Source of the DNA: Spongiibacter tropicus DSM 19543
Lineage (GTDB): Bacteria; Pseudomonadota; Gammaproteobacteria; Pseudomonadales; Spongiibacteraceae
Length of the DNA: 64,000 nucleotides
Assembly (NCBI RefSeq): GCF_000420325.1
Contig: NZ_ATUS01000006.1
Span: 126,501 to 190,500, forward strand
Direction: 5' to 3'
The notes below the pieces were generated by a model. That model saw nothing but the letters and a program-made list of their open reading frames with translations. It had not been told where the DNA came from and made no database searches. Shown here piece after piece: positions 7,299 through 14,735 of the stretch. The stretch's first letter is position 1. Every line of letters starts with the position of its first letter. The position numbers and the translations under genes were made by a program.

Positions 7299-8597
7299 TT
7301 ATTCAGGCAGTGATGCCTTGGCAATCCTTGCCGTGCGCACGCGCTGCGGGTGGTCGCCAACCGGAATGCGCGCCACTTCGGTGTCGGTCGCATAGGAGAA
7401 GACCGACAAGGTATCGTCGCCGGCAACCGATACATAGCAGAATTTACCGTCCTCGCTGGTGGTTGCCCAGTAGGTGCGCGCGCCCAGATCGTGGATGGAA
7501 TAGGTGAGCGTGTTGAGGTCCACCATCGCGGCATAGTTCGACATTGTGCCTGCAATACAGAGTGTGTCGCCCGCGCCGTTAATGGCGATGCCGTGGTGAG
7601 CGGAGTCCAGGATGTAGTCGATTTTTGGCAGGTCTCTGGCTTCTTCGCTCAGGGGCAGATTTACGACACGCACGACCTCATTCTTTTCAAGGTCGTATTC
7701 GATGAAGCCGTGAAAGAACGACACCTGAAAATACAGGGTTTTTTCATCGGGGCTTAGCGCCATCGGGCGAACCGCAGAACTCATATTGGGGTAGCCCGCG
7801 TCCTCAAGCACCTTCCCCATATCCAGACGTTTGATAATTTCCAGGGTCTCGGCATCGACGATCTGGAAATAGCGTTCACCCTTGGTGGTATCCAGAATGG
7901 GGTTGTCGAAAGGGGTGTAGATCAGGCCAATGCTGGCGTGAAAAATCTTTGAGCCATCGATGGAGTAATTGTTTTCGTGGGGCGAGTCGCCGGACTCGAA
8001 TTCGCCGACAATTTCGCCGGTAGCGGTGTCGAGAAGGTGAACCACGTTGCCGGTCGAGGCTGACACCGCAAGGCGCTCGCCGTCGGGCGAAATGGCCATG
8101 TGATCAGACCGCTGTCCGGCCACTTTGGTACGCCACACAATGTCGCCGCTGGCGATATCAATGGCAACCACGTCCGCAAGGCTCGGGCGCGAGACAAACA
8201 GGGTTTTTCCGTCGTTAGAGGCAAACATATCATCGACGAGCTGGTCGTTGCCCTCGCCAATCAACTGCTGGATCGCCAGGTAATAGGCGAAACGTATGGG
8301 GTTGGTAAGAATCTCCAGCTTGCGTTCTTCCAGATCGGGTACCACATTGATGCGGGCCAGCCGCGTATAGCCGGGCACGGAAAGAATATCCGCCGTGCCA
8401 TCCCAGTTATTGCCCACCAGCAGCACTTCCTGCGTATTGGCGTCGGCGCGTTGATCGGGCTCAGCGCTTGAGTCTGAGGAGGAGCTGCCTCCGCCGCCAC
8501 AGCCACTGAGTAACAGGGCCGCCACAATGGATGCCGCGACAGGGCGTAAACGGCGGAGCTGTGTTGTTAATAGCGCGATATATAAAGTTCGTAACAT
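7299..8597 (-). CDS. YVTN-type beta-propeller lipoprotein
   Basis: The 432-residue protein has a long hydrophobic N-terminus ending in the lipobox LLLSGC, followed by a flexible Gly/Ser linker, so it is predicted to be lipid-anchored in the periplasm or outer membrane. The body shows repeated WD/YVTN-like blades: DDMFASNDGKTLFVSRP, HMAISPDGERLAVSAST, RPMALSPDEKTLYFQ and TTSEDGKFCYVSVAGDD. Such propellers are binding or scaffold proteins, and some are quinoprotein-like, but no catalytic motif is visible. It is transcribed divergently from the sulfatase, with 449 bp between them. Confidence 0.75.
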   Translation of the reverse strand: MLRTLYIALLTTQLRRLRPVAASIVAALLLSGCGGGGSSSSDSSAEPDQRADANTQEVLLVGNNWDGTADILSVPGYTRLARINVVPDLEERKLEILTNPIRFAYYLAIQQLIGEGNDQLVDDMFASNDGKTLFVSRPSLADVVAIDIASGDIVWRTKVAGQRSDHMAISPDGERLAVSASTGNVVHLLDTATGEIVGEFESGDSPHENNYSIDGSKIFHASIGLIYTPFDNPILDTTKGERYFQIVDAETLEIIKRLDMGKVLEDAGYPNMSSAVRPMALSPDEKTLYFQVSFFHGFIEYDLEKNEVVRVVNLPLSEEARDLPKIDYILDSAHHGIAINGAGDTLCIAGTMSNYAAMVDLNTLTYSIHDLGARTYWATTSEDGKFCYVSVAGDDTLSVFSYATDTEVARIPVGDHPQRVRTARIAKASLPE

Positions 8598-8939
8598 CTC
8601 AAAAAACTCCCGGTATGAGTAAAACGTAAACGAACGCCATCTTTTCGCTCGTGTCTCTGCGGACAGTAGCGTGACAAGGCTCGGTATTTTTGCCGCCAGT
8701 CCATCTGTCTTTGATAAGCACAGTTAAGCGAAGGCGGGGTGTTGCTTGCTTGGGTCAGGGGGAATGCCGCCAATTCGTGAGCGCCGCCAGCCATTGCGCG
8801 TATTACTGCGTTGACCGGTCATACAGCGGCTTTTATCGATTTGGCATGAGGCAGACGTGTGCATGCTTGGCGCCGAGGCGCCTGTCTGCCGTTCGCGAGC
8901 TTGAGTATTGCGGTAAGGGCTTCTCCTTTCTCAATAGAC

Positions 8940-8969
8940 TTGTTTTGTGTGATGGGGATGAAGTATGTT
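8940..8969 (+). promoter_or_regulatory. Putative sigma-70 promoter of the sulfatase
   Basis: TTGTTT (8940-8945) and TATGTT (8964-8969) are separated by 18 bases. The same -35, spacing and near-identical -10 occur upstream of the receptor operon at 11383-11412, and both are followed by the same operator. Confidence 0.6.
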
Positions 8970-8971
8970 TT

Positions 8972-8985
8972 TGTAAACGATTACA
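8972..8985. promoter_or_regulatory. LacI-family operator
   Basis: TGTAAACGATTACA has TGTAA/TTACA arms around a central CG, the form bound by LacI-family regulators. An identical site with identical flank (the match runs 21 bases, to 8992) lies at 11412. Placement just after the -10 suits repression. The regulator encoded at 20946 is the obvious candidate. Confidence 0.8.
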
Positions 8986-9046
8986 TAATAATGTCAAGCC
9001 TGAGACCGGAAAGTCCTCCTGTTTTGGGCGTGGGGCCTCAGGATTT

Positions 9047-10723
9047 ATGCGCAAGTTCTCCATTTTTTCGATGGCAATGCTGTTTTTGCTCTTCGCAGTT
9101 AACGCTCAGGCACAGGCGCGTCCGAATATTCTGTTGTTGGTGGCCGAGGACCTTGGCCCGCGCCTGAACAGCTTCGGTGATTCGCTGGCGCAGACCCCCA
9201 ATCTTGATGCACTGGCCAGTAGTGGTGTGCGCTTTGATCAGGTGTTTGCGACCGCCGGTGTTTGTGCGCCCAGTCGGGCTGCACTGATTACCGGGGTTCA
9301 TCAAAACAGTTTTGGAGCAGGGCATATGCGGGCTTCTGACGGGCTTGGTGGCGACTACCTCGCGGTACCCCCTCATGACCTGAAGGCCTTTCCGGAATTG
9401 TTGAGAGCCGCGGGTTACTACACCTATGTGAATGACAAGCTGGACTACCAGTTTTCGGGAACACAGCCGGGCTCGGGGCCGTTTACGATCTGGGATCAGG
9501 AATCGAGCCTCTTCTCGCCGGTGAGCTGGCGAGATCGTCCCGCGCAGCGGCCATTTTTCGGTATGTACAATTTCATGGAAACCCATGAATCCGCTCTGTT
9601 CCCGCGTTGCTGCTGGCCTCGCAGTGGCCTTCACGCCCTGATGGCGGCCATGCAGATATACCGGCATTGGGGTGAGCCATCACCCGTGAGCGAAGACAGG
9701 GTAAGTGTGCCGCCTTACTACCCTGATACGCCTGCGGTGCGCCGCGACATTGCCCGTCAGTACAACAATATTGCGACGATGGACCGGCGTGTTGGCGAGA
9801 TTATGACTGCCTTGCAGCGAGAGGCGCTGCTGGATTCGACGATTGTTATCTGGCTGTCTGATCACGGCGATGGTCTGCCCAGAGCCAAGCGCGAACTGTT
9901 CGACTCGGGGCTGCATGTGCCGATGATTATCTACTGGCCTGAGGCGTTCCGCCCCGGCGGGTTATCGCCTGGTCAGGTGGACTCACGCTTGATCAGCTTC
10001 GTGGATCTGGCGCCTACGATTTTAACAATGGCCGGTGTTGCTCCCCCGGCCTTTATGCACGGGCAGGATTTTCTGGATCGGGGGCATCCCCCGCGGCGCT
10101 ATATCTATGCCGCGAAAGACCGGATGGATGAGGTCGAGGATCGCCAGCGGGCGGTGCGTGATCATCGCTACAAGTACATCCGCAATTACCAGTCTGGCCG
10201 CCCTGGCGCCCAGCCGCTGGCGTTCAGGGATTATCTGGGCAGTATGCAGTCACTCTGGGCGGCAAAGCGGAAGGGGGAGTTGAATACGGAGCAGGCACAA
10301 TGGTTTGCACCGCGCCCTCCCGAGGAGCTCTACGATACTCAGCTCGATCCCCATGAGGTTCGCAACATCGCATCGTTGCCCGCCTATCGCCCGATTTTGC
10401 TGCGTATGCGGCAGGCGCTGGATCACTGGCAGCGCGAGGTGCCAGATATGGGCAGCCTGAACGAGTCCGAAATGGCCGAGCGTTTCTGGCCGGGCGGTCA
10501 GGCACCGATAACGGCGAAGCCTGAGCTGGAATACACGGCCGCGAAAAGTGAGGTCCGTATAGTCGCTGGTACGCAGGGAGCGTCGGTCGGGTATCGCGCC
10601 AATGACGGGCGCTGGCTGCTCTATCGTGACCCGGTACCCGTTAAAGCGGGCGACCGGGTAGCCTCAAAATCCGTGCGCTATGGCTGGCGCGAAAGCCCGG
10701 TGGTCGAGCTGGTGGCGCCGTAA
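9047..10723 (+). CDS. Secreted type I sulfatase
   Basis: The 558-residue protein has a Sec signal peptide (MRKFSIFSMAMLFLLFAVNA, cleavage near AQA). It then shows the alkaline-phosphatase-superfamily fold of sulfatases: metal-site NILLLVAEDLG, the formylglycine motif CAPSR at about residue 73 in CAPSRAALITG, and the second metal site WLSDHGDGLPRAKREL. It should hydrolyse a sulfate ester in the periplasm or outside the cell, after activation of Cys73 by a formylglycine-generating enzyme that is not in this window. ATG 9047 is chosen because the signal peptide starts there. The operator at 8972 places it in the same regulon as the 11486-21956 operon. The natural substrate is unknown. Confidence 0.92.
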   Translation: MRKFSIFSMAMLFLLFAVNAQAQARPNILLLVAEDLGPRLNSFGDSLAQTPNLDALASSGVRFDQVFATAGVCAPSRAALITGVHQNSFGAGHMRASDGLGGDYLAVPPHDLKAFPELLRAAGYYTYVNDKLDYQFSGTQPGSGPFTIWDQESSLFSPVSWRDRPAQRPFFGMYNFMETHESALFPRCCWPRSGLHALMAAMQIYRHWGEPSPVSEDRVSVPPYYPDTPAVRRDIARQYNNIATMDRRVGEIMTALQREALLDSTIVIWLSDHGDGLPRAKRELFDSGLHVPMIIYWPEAFRPGGLSPGQVDSRLISFVDLAPTILTMAGVAPPAFMHGQDFLDRGHPPRRYIYAAKDRMDEVEDRQRAVRDHRYKYIRNYQSGRPGAQPLAFRDYLGSMQSLWAAKRKGELNTEQAQWFAPRPPEELYDTQLDPHEVRNIASLPAYRPILLRMRQALDHWQREVPDMGSLNESEMAERFWPGGQAPITAKPELEYTAAKSEVRIVAGTQGASVGYRANDGRWLLYRDPVPVKAGDRVASKSVRYGWRESPVVELVAP

Positions 10724-10731
10724 GTGAGAGC

Positions 10732-11277
10732 TTATTGATCCGCTGCCGGGAGGAGGGTCAGCAGGCTGTCCAGCTCTTGCTGGCTGACAATGCCGTCTTT
10801 GAAGAAACGCAGCGTGCCTTTGGGGTCCACGAGGAAAATCGCGCTGCCGCCGGGTTTGAGTTCCCAGGCCTGACGACCGTTGTCCATGTCGCCAATCAGC
10901 GGGCTGTCGGGGTATTTCCGCTTATTGTTCTCCAGTTCGGCGAGTGCGAATCCCGTCGCGCCGAATGGCACGTCGCGAACATTGATGATGTTGAAAATAT
11001 TAACGGCTACGCCTTGAGCGCGTTTTTCGGATACGGCGTCGACAACGTGGCGATTCACTTTGCTGGCTTTGGGGCGCGCCGCCATGTACTGCAGCAGGGC
11101 CCAGTCCCCATTCAATGAGCTGGTAGCCCAGGGGCGGTAGTCTATCGCTTTGCCGTTAAGGTGGAGTTCGCCCTTGTCGCGAATCTCCAGCGACGGCATC
11201 GGCTCGCCAACCGTTGGGCTTGCGGCATAACTGCTTAAGCTGAGCAGGAATAGTGTGGCCATAACGATAAAACGCAT
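10732..11277 (-). CDS. ytfJ: YtfJ-family periplasmic protein
   Basis: The 181-residue protein has a cleavable signal peptide (MRFIVMATLFLLSLSSYAAS) and a thioredoxin-like fold of the YtfJ family. It begins with the family pattern GEPMPSLEIRDKGELHLNG, has WALLQYMAARPKASKVN in the middle, and ends with AIFLVDPKGTLRFFKDGIVS. The CxxC of a thioredoxin is absent, so it is not an obvious oxidoreductase, and the function of YtfJ is not established. It is convergent with the sulfatase and divergent from the receptor operon; its 5' region is shared with the operator at 11412. Confidence 0.8.
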   Translation of the reverse strand: MRFIVMATLFLLSLSSYAASPTVGEPMPSLEIRDKGELHLNGKAIDYRPWATSSLNGDWALLQYMAARPKASKVNRHVVDAVSEKRAQGVAVNIFNIINVRDVPFGATGFALAELENNKRKYPDSPLIGDMDNGRQAWELKPGGSAIFLVDPKGTLRFFKDGIVSQQELDSLLTLLPAADQ

Positions 11278-11382
11278 TGCTTTCTCCTTGTTTGGGTGTC
11301 GTACTATTCAGCGATTCGCCCATCGGTGGGGAGTCGCACATTGCCAGATGTGTGTCGAGGGCTCCAATCGTCTATTCGGGGC

Positions 11383-11412
11383 TTGTTTTTGCCCCCCATC
11401 TCTGCTTATGAT
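11383..11412 (+). promoter_or_regulatory. Putative sigma-70 promoter of the receptor/oxidoreductase operon
   Basis: TTGTTT (11383-11388), 18 bases, then TATGAT (11407-11412). Its architecture is the same as that of the sulfatase promoter at 8940. The last T of the -10 is also the first base of the operator. Confidence 0.65.
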
Positions 11413-11425
11413 GTAAACGATTACA
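11412..11425. promoter_or_regulatory. LacI-family operator, twin of 8972-8985
   Basis: It is the same TGTAAACGATTACA as at 8972, and the identity continues through ATAATAAT-type flank to 11432. It abuts the -10 element, a repression position. It could also affect the divergent ytfJ gene that starts at 11277. Confidence 0.8.
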
Positions 11426-11485
11426 TAATAATAGTTGAAGTCGCCAGGCGGAAGCGCTGGGCGACGGGTATGGAGACCTTTACCC

Positions 11486-13822
11486 ATGCAAAAATACTCA
11501 CTGATTGTGGCCGTTGTGCTGCAGCTTTTGTTTTTTATTTCTGCCCATGCTGAGGATTATCCCGACGTGACGGATTCGGGACTGCGCATTGAAGAGGTGG
11601 TCGTCACTGTCTCCAAACGCAGCGAGTCGCTTCAGGATGTGCTGGGGTCAGTGTCAGCGCTTTCGGGCGAAATGATTGCTGAGCAGAATATTCAGGATTT
11701 CCGCAGCATGGCTGAACTCATGCCCGGCATGGTGGTGCAGGGGGAAGAGGCCGGCAGCGAGCAAGTGGCTATTCGCGGTATCAGTCGCACACGCGACGGC
11801 CCGTCGCCAGTGGCCTTCCATGTGAACGATATGTTTTTGGATATGCGCGGCGAGCCGTATTACGACCTTCAGGCCGTTGAGGTGGTGCGCGGTCCGTCGG
11901 GCACCGCCTATGGGCGCAATGCCACCGCCGGCGCGATCAACGCCAAATGGCGAAAGCCGGAGTTGGAGTGGGGTGTCGGCGGCAGTTATCGGCAAACGGA
12001 TCTCAACTCCAAGGAGCTGCGCGCCTATGTGAACATGCCGCTGCTCGGTGAGGATAACGACCGTTTGCTGGCGCGGGTGGCGGCAGTAGCTCGCGAGAAA
12101 GACGGTACCTATAACAATCTGCTGACTCCCGATGACGCCGATCCGGGCAACCTGCAGGATCGTTTTCTGCGCATTTACCTGACCAGTCAGCTGACGGATT
12201 CCCTCGCGCTTGGTCTGCGGGCCATCAAGTATCAGTATCGTACCAACGGCACGAATACCGTTTTTTCGCCCTCGAGGGCCACCAGGAACAGCGGCGAGCT
12301 GGAGCAGTTAGGGGCCGAGTCGCTGCCCGACGATCTGACGATCGTCCGTTCCACGGCGCATGAGCGTTTTGGCAATTTTGAAGAAGACTTTACACGGGTG
12401 TCGGGCGACATCACCTGGTCGCTCGAAGACCTGCCCTTGCTGGGCAGTATGGACGTGGTGTTTGTCGGGGGCGAGATGCGTCGCGACTGGCGCTCGGTGT
12501 TCGACCTTGACGGCACCGAGGCAGCTATCACCGATGGCCTTTCCGAGCACCCCAGCGATGTTCGCCGTTCCGCAGAGCTGCGCTTTGTGTCTACCAACGC
12601 CAGCGGCTTCGACTGGTTGCTGGGCTTTTTTGCCTATCGCAAAGTGGATGACTGGAATCAGGCCATCGATGTTCGCAGTCACCTGTCGGCCTCAACGGTT
12701 GGTCTTCCCGATTGGCTGGACTTCGTCTCCATGCCGATTACCGCCGAAGTGCGGATTGATGGCATCCATATTGTTGATGACAGCAAGGCGGCCTTCTTCA
12801 ATATGAATATGGATCTGGGCGAGCTGCTTGGGCTGCCCAACATTGAGGTGTCGGCAGGTATTCGTCATAACCGGGATGAATTCACCAACGAAACCGACAG
12901 CTCGGTGAACGCACTGGTAACGCCCATCGGCACCTTCCCGCTGGTGCAGGAAGAGAACATCAACCAGTACGCGGCATTCGAAGAAACCACCGGCGAGCTG
13001 GGTGTGCGCTGGTTCTACAGTGAAAGCGGTATGGCCTATGTGAAGGCCGCGCGCGGCTACAAGCCAGGACTGGCGCAGCGCATTGAAACCCTCGATGAAG
13101 GGGTGCTGCAGAATCCGGTCGATCCCGAGTTTCTGGATTCTATCGAGCTGGGCTGGAAGGCGAGCTTTTTGCAACAGAGTCTGCAGACCAATATGGCCTT
13201 GTACATGTACGACTACCAGAACCTGCAGGTCAGCCAGATTACCCCCGGCGGTGTCATTACCGAGAATGCGGCAGAAGCGACAATTCAAGGGCTGGAAATG
13301 GATGTGCGCTGGATGCCGACGGCAAGCTTCAGCCTGATGGGCGGTTTTGCCTGGACCGACGCCAGCTATGACCGTTATTGCGGCAATGATCCGGTGCGTG
13401 AGCAGGGTGATCCGGCACCGGGCTGTGATGCCGAAAACCCCTTCGACTTCTCCGGCGCGACGCTGCCTGCATCACCGGAGTTTGCGGTATCGCTGCTGGC
13501 CAGTTACCTGATTGATCTGAACGACTGGGGACGATTGACGGCCTCGCTGCAAACCAGTTGGACGGATGAAATTAACCGCCGTGGTCTGGGCAATGACGAG
13601 GATGTTGTCGAAGCCTATACCAACAGTTCGGTCCGACTGGGCTGGGAGAATGTCAGCGGGCAGGTGAAGATCACCGCGTTTGTGGAGAACCTCGAAGACA
13701 ACAGCGATCTGTTCTTCTCGGCGGCGCCGCTGTTCCTGGGTAGCGACCGGCCCAATCAGCTGACCCTGGTCGGTAATCTGCCGCCGCGAACCTCCGGTGT
13801 GGAACTGGAGCTGAGATTTTAA
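11486..13822 (+). CDS. TonB-dependent receptor of the LacI-controlled carbohydrate operon
   Basis: This is a 778-residue outer-membrane importer. The start at ATG 11486 gives a clean signal peptide (MQKYSLIVAVVLQLLFFISA, cleaved near HAE). The plug begins IEEVVVTVSKRSESLQDVLG, with VRGPSGTAYGRNATAGAIN later in the plug; a 22-strand barrel follows and ends in TSGVELELRF. It is first in an operon of sugar-oxidising enzymes and follows a LacI-type operator, so it probably imports the glycoside or oligosaccharide, perhaps after desulfation or with the sulfate still attached. Its stop overlaps the next start by one base (TAATG). Confidence 0.92.
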   Translation: MQKYSLIVAVVLQLLFFISAHAEDYPDVTDSGLRIEEVVVTVSKRSESLQDVLGSVSALSGEMIAEQNIQDFRSMAELMPGMVVQGEEAGSEQVAIRGISRTRDGPSPVAFHVNDMFLDMRGEPYYDLQAVEVVRGPSGTAYGRNATAGAINAKWRKPELEWGVGGSYRQTDLNSKELRAYVNMPLLGEDNDRLLARVAAVAREKDGTYNNLLTPDDADPGNLQDRFLRIYLTSQLTDSLALGLRAIKYQYRTNGTNTVFSPSRATRNSGELEQLGAESLPDDLTIVRSTAHERFGNFEEDFTRVSGDITWSLEDLPLLGSMDVVFVGGEMRRDWRSVFDLDGTEAAITDGLSEHPSDVRRSAELRFVSTNASGFDWLLGFFAYRKVDDWNQAIDVRSHLSASTVGLPDWLDFVSMPITAEVRIDGIHIVDDSKAAFFNMNMDLGELLGLPNIEVSAGIRHNRDEFTNETDSSVNALVTPIGTFPLVQEENINQYAAFEETTGELGVRWFYSESGMAYVKAARGYKPGLAQRIETLDEGVLQNPVDPEFLDSIELGWKASFLQQSLQTNMALYMYDYQNLQVSQITPGGVITENAAEATIQGLEMDVRWMPTASFSLMGGFAWTDASYDRYCGNDPVREQGDPAPGCDAENPFDFSGATLPASPEFAVSLLASYLIDLNDWGRLTASLQTSWTDEINRRGLGNDEDVVEAYTNSSVRLGWENVSGQVKITAFVENLEDNSDLFFSAAPLFLGSDRPNQLTLVGNLPPRTSGVELELRF

Positions 13823-14118
13823 TGAACAAGGAGCCCATTGCGATGGCGACCTCTTCTATTCGTCCCGCGCGCGTGTTGCTGGGGGTGGCGCTGGCGCTCT
13901 ACCTGTATGCGCTGCTCGGGGCGACGGCAACACTGTTTTATGAGCTTTACCACCTGACGGGATTCGGCGCGATTTATTACGGCTACAGTGCGTTTAAGGC
14001 GGCGGCCTACTATTTCGGAAGTTGGGAATACCAGTGGCTTGCCTGCCTGCTTGTGGGAGCCTTGGTGGCGCTGCCCTGGTGGCGTTATTTGCGCAGTGCA
14101 ATAGGAGGACGGGGATGA
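13822..14118 (+). CDS. Small two-helix membrane protein, possible anchor of the sugar dehydrogenase
   Basis: The 98-residue protein is of no recognised family. It shows two or three hydrophobic segments: VLLGVALALYLYALLGATAT, a Tyr/Ala-rich middle part (YYGYSAFKAAAYYF) and WLACLLVGALVALPWW. There is no heme motif and there are no conserved charged pairs. It overlaps the receptor by 1 base and the next gene by 4 bases, so it is translationally coupled between the receptor and the dehydrogenase small subunit. In glucoside dehydrogenase clusters this position often holds a cytochrome or anchor subunit. A membrane anchor or quinone-contact role is a guess from position only. Confidence 0.7.
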   Translation: MNKEPIAMATSSIRPARVLLGVALALYLYALLGATATLFYELYHLTGFGAIYYGYSAFKAAAYYFGSWEYQWLACLLVGALVALPWWRYLRSAIGGRG

Positions 14119-14732
14119 ACCGGCGAGAGTTTCTTGAGTGCGCCGCACTGCTGATTGCAGGCGCGAGTGCCAGTCAGTTGGGGGTATCGCTGACCCATGA
14201 GCAGCGCCAGCATCTGGCGGCGGCACCGAACTATATTGACCACAAGGTCGAGTACCTCACGGCCGCGCAGAAAAGCACGCTGGCCATGTTGACCGAAACG
14301 ATTATTCCGCGCACCGAAACGCCGGGGGCGATGGATGCCGGTGTGCCGCGCTTTGTCGAGCTGATGGTCTTTGAGTGGCTGAACGAGGACGAGCGCCGAC
14401 TCTTTCTGGAAGGCTTCAATGCGCTGATGACCACGGTGCAGGAGCAGTATCAGCAGCCGTTCGATGAGCTGCCCGAATCGACCCGTGTCGACATTCTCGA
14501 CGATCTGGAGCGCGAGGCCTCTGATTCCAGCTGGTACGCCTTTGGCGAAATCCCGGTGTATGTCAGCGATGCGCCATTTATCTGCCAGCTTAAAGAACTG
14601 ACGATTTGGGGCTTCTTTACCTCCGAGGTGGGCGGCACGCAGGTGCTGCGCTACGAGGCCATGCCGATGAAATTTGATGGACACCGCAAGCTGGACGATG
14701 ACGACAGCAGCTGGATGTCGGTAATGATTTGA
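14115..14732 (+). CDS. Gluconate 2-dehydrogenase subunit 3-family protein (small subunit/chaperone of GMC dehydrogenase)
   Basis: The 205-residue protein begins MNRREFLECAALLIAGASAS, with a twin-arginine-like N-terminus (NRREFL) typical of this family, in which the small subunit carries the Tat signal for the folded FAD-containing large subunit. The body has the family core LTAAQKSTLAMLTETIIPRTETPGAMDAG in its first third (conserved T..IIPRT...GA...GV) and ends with WGFFTSEVGGTQVL. AGGAGG at 14103-14108 supports ATG 14115. It lies directly before the GMC oxidoreductase, the usual order for membrane-bound sugar 3-dehydrogenases. Confidence 0.88.
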   Translation: MNRREFLECAALLIAGASASQLGVSLTHEQRQHLAAAPNYIDHKVEYLTAAQKSTLAMLTETIIPRTETPGAMDAGVPRFVELMVFEWLNEDERRLFLEGFNALMTTVQEQYQQPFDELPESTRVDILDDLEREASDSSWYAFGEIPVYVSDAPFICQLKELTIWGFFTSEVGGTQVLRYEAMPMKFDGHRKLDDDDSSWMSVMI

Positions 14733-14735
14733 GGA

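Larger units (their letters stand above)
8598..9046. other. Divergent intergenic region carrying the sulfatase promoter and operator
   Basis: This 449-bp gap separates the lipoprotein (minus) and the sulfatase (plus). A frame continuous with the sulfatase extends left through it, but that stretch has no protein-like composition and the proper signal peptide begins at 9047. The recognisable content is the promoter at 8940-8969 and the LacI-type operator at 8972-8985. No promoter for the lipoprotein could be assigned. Confidence 0.6.

Noticed and set aside
8690-9046. In-frame upstream extension of the sulfatase
   Set aside because: It would add 119 residues with no signal peptide or family match and would span the promoter and operator. 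The signal peptide begins at 9047.
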